Shown here: one piece after another, positions 52,301 through 64,000 of the stretch | How the letters are laid out: every line of letters starts with the position of its first letter | How positions within the stretch are numbered: the first letter of the stretch is position 1 | Assembly (NCBI GenBank): GCA_032622095.1 | Contig: CP136068.1 | Span: 127,415,989 to 127,479,988 of the forward strand | DNA length: 64,000 bases | From: Siphonodentalium dalli | Lineage: Eukaryota; Mollusca; Scaphopoda; Gadilida; Siphonodentaliidae | Direction of reading: 5' to 3' | Program-made: the position numbers and the translations under genes | The notes under the pieces: model-generated | What the model saw: only the letters and a program-made list of their open reading frames with translations | Told to the model about the DNA's origin: nothing | The model's database searches: none

Positions 52301-55300
52301 TGGTGGTGGGTAACTGTTTGAGGCAATCGTTAGTTTCGGTTTCATTGTATACGTGTGATGCATGTGGTGGTGGGTAACTGTTTGAGGCAATCGTTAGTTT
52401 CGGTTTCATTGTATACGTGTGATGCATGTGGTGGTGGGTAACTGTTTGAGGCACTCGTTAATTTCGGTTTCATTGTATACGTGTGATGCATGTGGTGGTG
52501 GGTAACTGTTTGAGGCAATCGTTAGTTTCGGTTTCATTGTATACGTGTGATGCATGTGGTGGTGGGTAACTGTTTGAGGCAATCGTTAGTTTCGGTTTCA
52601 TTGTATACGTGTGATGCATGTGGTGGTGGGTAACTGTTTGAGGCAATCGTTAGTTTCGGTTTCATTGTATACGTGTGATGCATGTGGTGGTGGGTAACTG
52701 TTTGAGGCAATCGTTAGTTTCGGTTTCATTGTATACGTGTGATGCATGTGGTGGTGGGTAACTGTTTGAGGCAATCGTTAGTTTCGGTTTCATTGTATAT
52801 TTGTGGTGCATCTGGTGGCGGTTGGTAACTGTTTGAGGCAATCGTTAGTTTCGGTTTCATTGTATACGTGTGATGCATGTGGTGGTGGGTAACTGTTTGA
52901 GGCAATCGTTAGTTTCGGTTTCATTGTATACGTGTGATGCATGTGGTGGTGGGTAACTGTTTGAGGCAATCGTTAGTTTCGGTTTCATTGTATACGTGTG
53001 ATGCATGTGGTGGTGGGTAACTGTTTGAGGCAATCGTTAGTTTCGGTTTCATTGTATACGCGTGGTGCATGTGGCGGTTGGTAACTGTTTGAGGCAATCG
53101 TTAGTTTCGGTTTCATTGTATACGTGTGATGCATGTGGTGGTGGGTAACTGTTTGAGGCAATCGTTAGTTTCGGTTTCATTGTATATTTGTGGTGCATCT
53201 GGTGGCGGTTGGTAACTGTTTGAGGCAATCGTTAGTTTCGGTTTCATTGTATATTTGTGGTGCATCTGGTGGCGGTTGGTAACTGTTTGAGGCAATCGTT
53301 AGTTTCGGTTTCATTGTATACGTGTGATGCATGTGGTGGTGGGTAACTGTTTGAGGCAATCGTTAGTTTCGGTTTCATTGTATACGCGTGGTGCATGTGG
53401 CGGTTGGTAACTGTTTGAGGCAATCGTTAGTTTCGGTTTCATTGTATACGTGTGATGCATGTGGTGGTGGGTAACTGTTTGAGGCAATCGTTAGTTTCGG
53501 TTTCATTGTATACTTGTGATGCATGTGGTGGTGGGTAACTGTTTGAGGCAATCGTTAGTTTCGGTTTCATTGTATATTTGTGGTGCATCTGGTGGCGGTT
53601 GGTAACTGTTTGAGGCAATCGTTAGTTTCGGTTTCATTGTATACGTGTGATGCATGTGGTGGTGGGTAACTGTTTGAGGCAATCGTTAGTTTCGGTTTCA
53701 TTGTATACGTGTGATGCATGTGGTGGTGGGTAACTGTTTGAGGCAATCGTTAGTTTCGGTTTCATTGTATACGTGTGATGCATGTGGTGGTGGGTAACTG
53801 TTTGAGGCAATCGTTAGTTTCGGTTTCATTGTATACGCGTGGTGCATGTGGCGGTTGGTAACTGTTTGAGGCAATCGTTAGTTTCGGTTTCATTGTATAC
53901 GTGTGATGCATGTGGTGGTGTGTAACTGTTTGAGGCAATCGTTAGTTTCGGTTTCATTGTATATTTGTGGTGCATCTGGTGGCGGTTGGTAACTGTTTGA
54001 GGCAATCGTTAGTTTCGGTTTCATTGTATACGTGTGATGCATGTGGTGGTGGGTAACTGTTTGAGGCAATCGTTAGTTTCGGTTTCATTGTATACGCGTG
54101 GTGCATGTGGCGGTTGGTAACTGTTTGAGGCAATCGTTAGTTTCGGTTTCATTGTATACGTGTGATGCATGTGGTGGTGGGTAACTGTTTGAGGCAATCG
54201 TTAGTTTCGGTTTCATTGTATACGCGTGGTGCATGTGGTGGTGGGTAACTGTTTGAGGCAATCGTTAGTTTCGGTTTCATTGTATACGTGTGATGCATGT
54301 GGTGGTGGGTAACTGTTTGAGGCAATCGTTAGTTTCGGTTTCATTGTATACGTGTGATGCATGTGGTGGTGGGTAACTGTTTGTGGCAATCGTTAGTTTC
54401 GGTTTCATTGTATACGTGTGATGCATGTGGTGGTGGGTAACTGTTTGAGGCAATCGTTAGTTTCGGTTTCATTGTATACGTGTGATGCATGTGGTGGTGG
54501 GTAACTGTTTGAGGCAATCGTTAGTTTCGGTTTCATTGTATACGTGTGATGCATGTGGTGGTTGGTAACTGTTTGAGGCACTCGTTAATTTCGGTTTCAT
54601 TGTATACGTGTGGTGCATGTGGTGGTGGGTAACTGTTTGAGGCACTCGTTAATTTCGGTTTCATTGTATACGTGTGGTGCATGTGGTGGTGGGTAACTGT
54701 TTGAGGCACTCGTTAATTTCGGTTTCATTGTATACGTGTGGTGCATGTGGTGGTGGGTAACTGTTTGAGGCACTCGTTAATTTCGGTTTCATTGTATACG
54801 TGTGGTGCATGTGGTGGTGGGTAACTGTTTGAGGCACTCGTTAATTTCGGTTTCATTGTATACGCGTGGTGCATGTGGTGGTGGGTAACTGTTTGAGGCA
54901 CTCGTTAATTTCGGTTTCATTGTATACGCGTGGTGCATGTGGTGGTTGGTAACTGTTTGAGGCACTCGTTAATTTCGGTTTCATTGTATACGTGTGATGT
55001 ATGTGGTGGTTGGTATCTGTTTGAGGAACTCGTTAATTTCGGTTTCATTGTATACGTGTGGTGCATGTGGTGGTGGGTAACTGTTTGAGGCACTCGTTAA
55101 TTTCGGTTTCATTGTATACGTGTGATGTATGTGGTGGTTGGTATCTGTTTGAGGAACTCGTTAATTTCGGTTTCATTGTATACGTGTGATGCATGTGGTG
55201 GTGGGTAACTGTTTGAGGCAATCGTTAGTTTCGGTTTCATTGTATACGTGTGATGCATGTGGTGGTGGGTAACTGTTTGAGGCAATCGTTAGTTTCGGTT

Positions 55301-58300
55301 TCATTGTATACGTGTGATGCATGTGGTGGTGGGTAACTGTTTGAGGCACTCGTTAATTTCGGTTTCATTGTATACGTGTGATGCATGTGGTGGTGGGTAA
55401 CTGTTTGAGGCAATCGTTAGTTTCGGTTTCATTGTATACGTGTAATGCATGTGGTGGTGGGTAACTGTTTGAGGCAATCGTTAGTTTCGGTTTCATTGTA
55501 TACGTGTGATGCATGTGGTGGTGGGTAACTGTTTGAGGCAATCGTTAGTTTCGGTTTCATTGTATACGTGTGATGCATGTGGTGGTGGGTAACTGTTTGA
55601 GGCAATCGTTAGTTTCGGTTTCATTGTATACGTGTGATGCATGTGGTGGTGGGTAACTGTTTGAGGCAATCGTTAGTTTCGGTTTCATTGTATATTTGTG
55701 GTGCATCTGGTGGCGGTTGGTAACTGTTTGAGGCAATCGTTAGTTTCGGTTTCATTGTATACGTGTGATGCATGTGGTGGTGGGTAACTGTTTGAGGCAA
55801 TCGTTAGTTTCGGTTTCATTGTATACGTGTGATGCATGTGGTGGTGGGTAACTGTTTGAGGCAATCGTTAGTTTCGGTTTCATTGTATACGTGTGATGCA
55901 TGTGGTGGTGGGTAACTGTTTGAGGCAATCGTTAGTTTCGGTTTCATTGTATACGCGTGGTGCATGTGGCGGTTGGTAACTGTTTGAGGCAATCGTTAGT
56001 TTCGGTTTCATTGTATACGTGTGATGCATGTGGTGGTGGGTAACTGTTTGAGGCAATCGTTAGTTTCGGTTTCATTGTATATTTGTGGTGCATCTGGTGG
56101 CGGTTGGTAACTGTTTGAGGCAATCGTTAGTTTCGGTTTCATTGTATACGTGTGATGCATGTGGTGGTGGGTAACTGTTTGAGGCAATCGTTAGTTTCGG
56201 TTTCATTGTATACGCGTGGTGCATGTGGCGGTTGGTAACTGTTTGAGGCAATCGTTAGTTTCGGTTTCATTATATACGTGTGATGCATGTGGTGGTGGGT
56301 AACTGTTTGAGGCAATCGTTAGTTTCGGTTTCATTGTATACGTGTGATGCATGTGGTGGTGGGTAACTGTTTGAGGCAATCGTTAGTTTCGGTTTCATTG
56401 TATACGTGTGATGCATGTGGTGGTGGGTAACTGTTTGAGGCAATCGTTAGTTTCGGTTTCATTGTATACGCGTGGTGCATGTGGCGGTTGGTAACTGTTT
56501 GAGGCAATCGTTAGTTTCGGTTTCATTGTATACGTGTGATGCATGTGGTGGTGGGTAACTGTTTGAGGCAATCGTTAGTTTCGGTTTCATTGTATATTTG
56601 TGGTGCATCTGGTGGCGGTTGGTAACTGTTTGAGGCAATCGTTAGTTTCGGTTTCATTGTATACGTGTGATGCATGTGGTGGTGGGTAACTGTTTGAGGC
56701 AATCGTTAGTTTCGGTTTCATTGTATACGCGTGGTGCATGTGGCGGTTGGTAACTGTTTGAGGCAATCGTTAGTTTCGGTTTCATTATATACGTGTGATG
56801 CATGTGGTGGTGGGTAACTGTTTGAGGCAATCGTTAGTTTCGGTTTCATTGTATATTTGTGGTGCATCTGGTGGCGGTTGGTAACTGTTTGAGGCAATCG
56901 TTAGTTTCGGTTTCATTGTATACGTGTGATGCATGTGGTGGTGGGTAACTGTTTGAGGCAATCGTTAGTTTCGGTTTCATTGTATACGTGTGATGCATGT
57001 GGTGGTGGGTAACTGTTTGAGGCAATCGTTAGTTTCGGTTTCATTGTATATTTGTGGTGCATCTGGTGGCGGTTGGTAACTGTTTGAGGCAATCGTTAGT
57101 TTCGGTTTCATTGTATACGTGTGATGCATGTGGTGGTGGGTAACTGTTTGAGGCAATCGTTAGTTTCGGTTTCATTGTATATTTGTGGTGCATCTGGTGG
57201 CGGTTGGTAACTGTTTGAGGCAATCGTTAGTTTCGGTTTCATTGTATACGTGTGATGCATGTGGTGGTGGGTAACTGTTTGAGGCAATCGTTAGTTTCGG
57301 TTTCATTGTATACGTGTGATGCATGTGGTGGTGGGTAACTGTTTGAGGCAATCGTTAGTTTCGGTTTCATTGTATACGTGTGATGCATGTGGTGGTGGGT
57401 AACTGTTTGAGGCAATCGTTAGTTTCGGTTTCATTGTATACGCGTGGTGCATGTGGCGGTTGGTAACTGTTTGAGGCAATCGTTAGTTTCGGTTTCATTG
57501 TATACATGTGATGCATGTGGTGGTGGGTAACTGTTTGAGGCAATCGTTAGTTTCGGTTTCATTGTATATTTGTGGTGCATCTGGTGGCGGTTGGTAACTG
57601 TTTGAGGCAATCGTTAGTTTCGGTTTCATTGTATACGTGTGATGCATGTGGTGGTGGGTAACTGTTTGAGGCAATCGTTAGTTTCGGTTTCATTGTATAC
57701 GCGTGGTGCATGTGGCGGTTGGTAACTGTTTGAGGCAATCGTTAGTTTCGGTTTCATTGTATACGTGTGATGCATGTGGTGGTGGGTAACTGTTTGAGGC
57801 AATCGTTAGTTTCGGTTTCATTGTATACGCGTGGTGCATGTGGTGGTGGGTAACTGTTTGAGGCAATCGTTAGTTTCGGTTTCATTGTATACGTGTGATG
57901 CATGTGGTGGTGGGTAACTGTTTGAGGCAATCGTTAGTTTCGGTTTCATTGTATACGTGTGATGCATGTGGTGGTGGGTAACTGTTTGAGGCAATCGTTA
58001 GTTTCGGTTTCATTGTATACGTGTGATGCATGTGGTGGTGGGTAACTGTTTGAGGCAATCGTTAGTTTCGGTTTCATTGTATACGTGTGATGCATGTGGT
58101 GGTGGGTAACTGTTTGAGGCACTCGTTAATTTCGGTTTCATTGTATACGTGTGGTGCATGTGGTGGTGGGTAACTGTTTGAGGCACTCGTTAATTTCGGT
58201 TTCATTGTATACGTGTGGTGCATGTGGTGGTGGGTAACTGTTTGAGGCACTCGTTAATTTCGGTTTCATTGTATACGCGTGGTGCATGTGGTGGTGGGTA

Positions 58301-61300
58301 ACTGTTTGAGGCACTCGTTAATTTCGGTTTCATTGTATACGCGTGGTGCATGTGGTGGTTGGTAACTGTTTGAGGCACTCGTTAATTTCGGTTTCATTGT
58401 ATACGTGTGATGTATGTGGTGGTTGGTATCTGTTTGAGGAACTCGTTAATTTCGGATTCATTGTATACGTGTGGTGCATGTGGTGGTGGGTAACTGTTTG
58501 AGGCACTCGTTAATTTCGGTTTCATTGTATACGTGTGATGTATGTGGTGGTTGGTATCTGTTTGAGGAACTCGTTAATTTCGGTTTCATTGTATACGTGT
58601 GATGCATGTGGTGGTGGGTAACTGTTTGAGGCAATCGTTAGTTTCGGTTTCATTGTATACGTGTGATGCATGTGGTGGTGGGTAACTGTTTGAGGCAATC
58701 GTTAGTTTCGGTTTCATTGTATACGTGTGATGCATGTGGTGGTGGGTAACTGTTTGAGGCACTCGTTAATTTCGGTTTCATTGTATACGTGTGATGCATG
58801 TGGTGGTGGGTAACTGTTTGAGGCAATCGTTAGTTTCGGTTTCATTGTATACGTGTGATGCATGTGGTGGTGGGTAACTGTTTGAGGCAATCGTTAGTTT
58901 CGGTTTCATTGTATACGTGTGATGCATGTGGTGGTGGGTAACTGTTTGAGGCAATCGTTAGTTTCGGTTTCATTGTATACGTGTGATGCATGTGGTGGTG
59001 GGTAACTGTTTGAGGCAATCGTTAGTTTCGGTTTCATTGTATACGTGTGATGCATGTGGTGGTGGGTAACTGTTTGAGGCAATCGTTAGTTTCGGTTTCA
59101 TTGTATATTTGTGGTGCATCTGGTGGCGGTTGGTAACTGTTTGAGGCAATCGTTAGTTTCGGTTTCATTGTATACGTGTGATGCATGTGGTGGTGGGTAA
59201 CTGTTTGAGGCAATCGTTAGTTTCGGTTTCATTGTATACGTGTGATGCATGTGGTGGTGGGTAACTGTTTGAGGCAATCGTTAGTTTCGGTTTCATTGTA
59301 TACGTGTGATGCATGTGGTGGTGGGTAACTGTTTGAGGCAATCGTTAGTTTCGGTTTCATTGTATACGCGTGGTGCATGTGGCGGTTGGTAACTGTTTGA
59401 GGCAATCGTTAGTTTCGGTTTCATTGTATACGTGTGATGCATGTGGTGGTGGGTAACTGTTTGATGCAATCGTTAGTTTCGGTTTCATTGTATATTTGTG
59501 GTGCATCTGGTGGCGGTTGGTAACTGTTTGAGGCAATCGTTAGTTTCGGTTTCATTGTATACGCGTGGTGCATGTGGCGGTTGGTAACTGTTTGAGGCAA
59601 TCGTTAGTTTCGGTTTCATTGTATACGTGTGATGCATGTGGTGGTGGGTAACTGTTTGAGGCAATCGTTAGTTTCGGTTTCATTGTATATTTGTGGTGCA
59701 TCTGGTGGCGGTTGGTAACTGTTTGAGGCAATCGTTAGTTTCGGTTTCATTGTATACGTGTGATGCATGTGGTGGTGGGTAACTGTTTGAGGCAATCGTT
59801 AGTTTCGGTTTCATTGTATACGTGTGATGCATGTGGTGGTGGGTAACTGTTTGAGGCAATCGTTAGTTTCGGTTTCATTGTATACGTGTGATGCATGTGG
59901 TGGTGGGTAACTGTTTGAGGCAATCGTTAGTTTCGGTTTCATTGTATACGTGTGATGCATGTGGTGGTGGGTAACTGTTTGAGGCAATCGTTAGTTTCGG
60001 TTTCATTGTATACGCGTGGTGCATGTGGCGGTTGGTAACTGTTTGAGGCAATCGTTAGTTTCGGTTTCATTGTATACGTGTGATGCATGTGGTGGTGGGT
60101 AACTGTTTGAGGCAATCGTTAGTTTCGGTTTCATTGTATATTTGTGGTGCATCTGGTGGCGGTTGGTAACTGTTTAAGGCAATCGTTAGTTTCGGTTTCA
60201 TTGTATACGTGTGATGCATGTGGTGGTGGGTAACTGTTTGAGGCAATCGTTAGTTTCGGTTTCATTGTATAAGCGTGGTGCATGTGGCGGTTGGTAACTG
60301 TTTGAGGCAATCGTTAGTTTCGGTTTCATTGTATACGTGTGATGCATGTGGTGGTGGGTAACTGTTTGAGGCACTCGTTAATTTCGGTTTCATTGTATAC
60401 GTGTGGTGCATGTGGTGGTGGGTAACTGTTTGAGGCACTCGTTAATTTCGGTTTCATTGTATACGTGTGGTGCATGTGGTGGTGGGTAACTGTTTGAGGC
60501 ACTCGTTAATTTCGGTTTCATTGTATACGTGTGGTGCATGTGGTGGTGGGTAACTGTTTGAGGCAATCGTTAGTTTCGGTTTCATTGTATACGTGTGATG
60601 CATGTGGTGGTGGGTAACTGTTTGAGGCAATCGTTAGTTTCGGTTTCATTGTATATTTGTGGTGCATCTGGTGGCGGTTGGTAACTGTTTGAGGCAATCG
60701 TTAGTTTCGGTTTCATTGTATACGTGTGATGCATGTGGTGGTGGGTAACTGTTTGAGGCAATCGTTAGTTTCGGTTTCATTGTATATTTGTGGTGCATCT
60801 GGTGGCGGTTGGTAACTGTTTGAGGCAATCGTTAGTTTCGGTTTCATTGTATACGTGTGATGCATGTGGTGGTGGGTAACTGTTTGAGGCAATCGTTAGT
60901 TTCGGTTTCATTGTATACGTGTGATGCATGTGGTGGTGGGTAACTGTTTGAGGCAATCGTTAGTTTCGGTTTCATTGTATACGTGTGATGCATGTGGTGG
61001 TGGGTAACTGTTTGAGGCAATCGTTAGTTTCGGTTTCATTGTATACGCGTGGTGCATGTGGCGGTTGGTAACTGTTTGAGGCAATCGTTAGTTTCGGTTT
61101 CATTGTATACATGTGATGCATGTGGTGGTGGGTAACTGTTTGAGGCAATCGTTAGTTTCGGTTTCATTGTATATTTGTGGTGCATCTGGTGGCGGTTGGT
61201 AACTGTTTGAGGCAATCGTTAGTTTCGGTTTCATTGTATACGTGTGATGCATGTGGTGGTGGGTAACTGTTTGAGGCAATCGTTAGTTTCGGTTTCATTG

Positions 61301-64000
61301 TATACGCGTGGTGCATGTGGCGGTTGGTAACTGTTTGAGGCAATCGTTAGTTTCGGTTTCATTGTATACGTGTGATGCATGTGGTGGTGGGTAACTGTTT
61401 GAGGCAATCGTTAGTTTCGGTTTCATTGTATACGCGTGGTGCATGTGGTGGTGGGTAACTGTTTGAGGCAATCGTTAGTTTCGGTTTCATTGTATACGTG
61501 TGATGCATGTGGTGGTGGGTAACTGTTTGAGGCAATCGTTAGTTTCGGTTTCATTGTATACGTGTGATGCATGTGGTGGTGGGTAACTGTTTGAGGCAAT
61601 CGTTAGTTTCGGTTTCATTGTATACGTGTGATGCATGTGGTGGTGGGTAACTGTTTGAGGCAATCGTTAGTTTCGGTTTCATTGTATACGTGTGATGCAT
61701 GTGGTGGTGGGTAACTGTTTGAGGCACTCGTTAATTTCGGTTTCATTGTATACGTGTGGTGCATGTGGTGGTGGGTAACTGTTTGAGGCACTCGTTAATT
61801 TCGGTTTCATTGTATACGTGTGGTGCATGTGGTGGTGGGTAACTGTTTGAGGCACTCGTTAATTTCGGTTTCATTGTATACGCGTGGTGCATGTGGTGGT
61901 GGGTAACTGTTTGAGGCACTCGTTAATTTCGGTTTCATTGTATACGCGTGGTGCATGTGGTGGTTGGTAACTGTTTGAGGCACTCGTTAATTTCGGTTTC
62001 ATTGTATACGTGTGATGTATGTGGTGGTTGGTATCTGTTTGAGGAACTCGTTAATTTCGGATTCATTGTATACGTGTGGTGCATGTGGTGGTGGGTAACT
62101 GTTTGAGGCACTCGTTAATTTCGGTTTCATTGTATACGTGTGATGTATGTGGTGGTTGGTATCTGTTTGAGGAACTCGTTAATTTCGGTTTCATTGTATA
62201 CGTGTGATGCATGTGGTGGTGGGTAACTGTTTGAGGCAATCGTTAGTTTCGGTTTCATTGTATACGTGTGATGCATGTGGTGGTGGGTAACTGTTTGAGG
62301 CAATCGTTAGTTTCGGTTTCATTGTATACGTGTGATGCATGTGGTGGTGGGTAACTGTTTGAGGCACTCGTTAATTTCGGTTTCATTGTATACGTGTGAT
62401 GCATGTGGTGGTGGGTAACTGTTTGAGGCAATCGTTAGTTTCGGTTTCATTGTATACGTGTGATGCATGTGGTGGTGGGTAACTGTTTGAGGCAATCGTT
62501 AGTTTCGGTTTCATTGTATACGTGTGATGCATGTGGTGGTGGGTAACTGTTTGAGGCAATCGTTAGTTTCGGTTTCATTGTATACGTGTGATGCATGTGG
62601 TGGTGGGTAACTGTTTGAGGCAATCGTTAGTTTCGGTTTCATTGTATACGTGTGATGCATGTGGTGGTGGGTAACTGTTTGAGGCAATCGTTAGTTTCGG
62701 TTTCATTGTATATTTGTGGTGCATCTGGTGGCGGTTGGTAACTGTTTGAGGCAATCGTTAGTTTCGGTTTCATTGTATACGTGTGATGCATGTGGTGGTG
62801 GGTAACTGTTTGAGGCAATCGTTAGTTTCGGTTTCATTGTATACGTGTGATGCATGTGGTGGTGGGTAACTGTTTGAGGCAATCGTTAGTTTCGGTTTCA
62901 TTGTATACGTGTGATGCATGTGGTGGTGGGTAACTGTTTGAGGCAATCGTTAGTTTCGGTTTCATTGTATACGCGTGGTGCATGTGGCGGTTGGTAACTG
63001 TTTGAGGCAATCGTTAGTTTCGGTTTCATTGTATACGTGTGATGCATGTGGTGGTGGGTAACTGTTTGATGCAATCGTTAGTTTCGGTTTCATTGTATAT
63101 TTGTGGTGCATCTGGTGGCGGTTGGTAACTGTTTGAGGCAATCGTTAGTTTCGGTTTCATTGTATACGCGTGGTGCATGTGGCGGTTGGTAACTGTTTGA
63201 GGCAATCGTTAGTTTCGGTTTCATTGTATACGTGTGATGCATGTGGTGGTGGGTAACTGTTTGAGGCAATCGTTAGTTTCGGTTTCATTGTATATTTGTG
63301 GTGCATCTGGTGGCGGTTGGTAACTGTTTGAGGCAATCGTTAGTTTCGGTTTCATTGTATAGGTGTGATGCATGTGGTGGTGGGTAACTGTTTGAGGCAA
63401 TCGTTAGTTTCGGTTTCATTGTATACGTGTGATGCATGTGGTGGTGGGTAACTGTTTGAGGCAATCGTTAGTTTCGGTTTCATTGTATACGTGTGATGCA
63501 TGTGGTGGTGGGTAACTGTTTGAGGCAATCGTTAGTTTCGGTTTCATTGTATACGTGTGATGCATGTGGTGGTGGGTAACTGTTTGAGGCAATCGTTAGT
63601 TTCGGTTTCATTGTATACGCGTGGTGCATGTGGCGGTTGGTAACTGTTTGAGGCAATCGTTAGTTTCGGTTTCATTGTATACGTGTGATGCATGTGGTGG
63701 TGGGTAACTGTTTGAGGCAATCGTTAGTTTCGGTTTCATTGTATATTTGTGGTGCATCTGGTGGCGGTTGGTAACTGTTTAAGGCAATCGTTAGTTTCGG
63801 TTTCATTGTATACGTGTGATGCATGTGGTGGTGGGTAACTGTTTGAGGCAATCGTTAGTTTCGGTTTCATTGTATAAGCGTGGTGCATGTGGCGGTTGGT
63901 AACTGTTTGAGGCAATCGTTAGTTTCGGTTTCATTGTATACGTGTGATGCATGTGGTGGTGGGTAACTGTTTGAGGCAATCGTTAGTTTCGGTTTCATTG
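46393..64000 (-). repeat. 64-bp satellite, about 275 monomers, continues past window
   Basis: The monomer is TTTCGGTTTCATTGTATACG, TGTGATGCATGTGGTGGTGG, GTAACTGTTTGAGGCAATCG and TTAG. Recurring variants: CACTCGTTAATTTC instead of CAATCGTTAGTTTC; TATTTGTGGTGCATCTGGTG with GCGGTTGG; CGCGTGGTGCATGTGGCGG; and GATGTATG...GGTATCTGTTTGAGGAACT. The first units (46393-46900) are the most degenerate. Recurrent 60-codon minus-strand frames only reflect the repeat (64 is not a multiple of 3, so frames recur every three monomers). No interruption by any transposon was seen. The strand is arbitrary. Confidence 0.98.
49139..62014 (+). repeat. Higher-order repeat structure in the satellite
   Basis: The marker GATGTATGTGGTGGTTGGTA (a pair of such monomers about 128 bp apart) recurs with first positions at 49139, 52101, 54996, 58409 and 62014, giving spacings of 2962, 2895, 3413 and 3605 bp. 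Each marker pair lies in a block of CACTCGTTAATTTC-type monomers. Private variants recur at the same offsets, so multi-kilobase blocks were duplicated as units. Confidence 0.92.

Noticed and set aside
50669-60828. Recurring 60-residue minus-strand frames in the satellite
   Set aside because: They recur because three 64-bp monomers make 192 bp. The peptide is a frame-shifted readout of the monomer with no start context or conservation pattern of its own.
46393-64000. CRISPR-like array
   Set aside because: There are no unique spacers. The whole 64-bp unit is repeated, so it is satellite DNA in a eukaryotic context.

Overview
This window is visibly AT-rich eukaryotic (metazoan) DNA with almost no coding content. 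It is most likely molluscan. That inference rests on three dispersed repeats that I know from memory to be common in bivalve and gastropod genomes: a GACGGACGGACAAGC...ATTCCAGTATACCC tail (start of window and 15.4-15.8 kb), a 'GGCCATAACTCTG' tandem unit ending in GACA repeats (32.9-34.0 kb), and an 'AAGATGGCTGC...GGCCATGTTTTTC' unit with a 'CCATGGCAATAGCTC' tail (17.3-17.9, 35.4-36.7 and 40.2-40.4 kb). No bacterial gene, operon, CRISPR array, tRNA or rRNA was recognised.

Layout. 0-42.6 kb is a nested mosaic of short non-autonomous DNA elements, many of them long palindromes. Family A is a ~217-bp near-perfect palindrome with TA...TA ends (pogo/Tigger-like by inference), with some 19 copies or fragments. 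Family B is a 400-bp double-hairpin element with TTAACCC...GGGTTAA ends (piggyBac-like), 4 copies. Family C is a ~250-bp TTAACCC element, 9 copies or fragments. Family D is an inverted-repeat element whose 40-bp terminus has expanded at one locus into a ~30-copy minisatellite (25.47-26.67 kb). Family E is a ~746-bp palindrome plus two solo halves. Element F (9.84-13.12 kb) is a ~2.3-kb foldback plus a decayed ORF for a cysteine-rich protein, inserted into an E half with a 3-bp duplication. Families G, K, L, P, R, S and U are smaller. A ~430-bp tandem array lies at 27.5-29.3 kb.

42.9-46.05 kb holds the only convincing gene: two coding exons (43045-43285 and 45948-46042) that join in frame and encode the start of a probable type II membrane protein of unknown function. 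Its first intron carries a perfect 54-bp palindrome, an adjacent ~190-bp palindrome, a ~31-bp minisatellite and a K element.

46.39 kb to the window end (at least 17.6 kb) is one uninterrupted satellite of a 64-bp monomer, apparently inside the next intron of that gene. It has a higher-order structure with periods of about 2.9-3.6 kb, and private variants recur at exactly 3605 bp and 5857 bp. The array runs off the right edge.

The main biological interest is structural. Two unrelated palindromic families (A and E) occur both as full palindromes and as halves cut at the palindrome centre, one half-element is bracketed by a 93-bp direct duplication, and a minisatellite can be traced to a transposon end. 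All family names marked as inferred need database confirmation.
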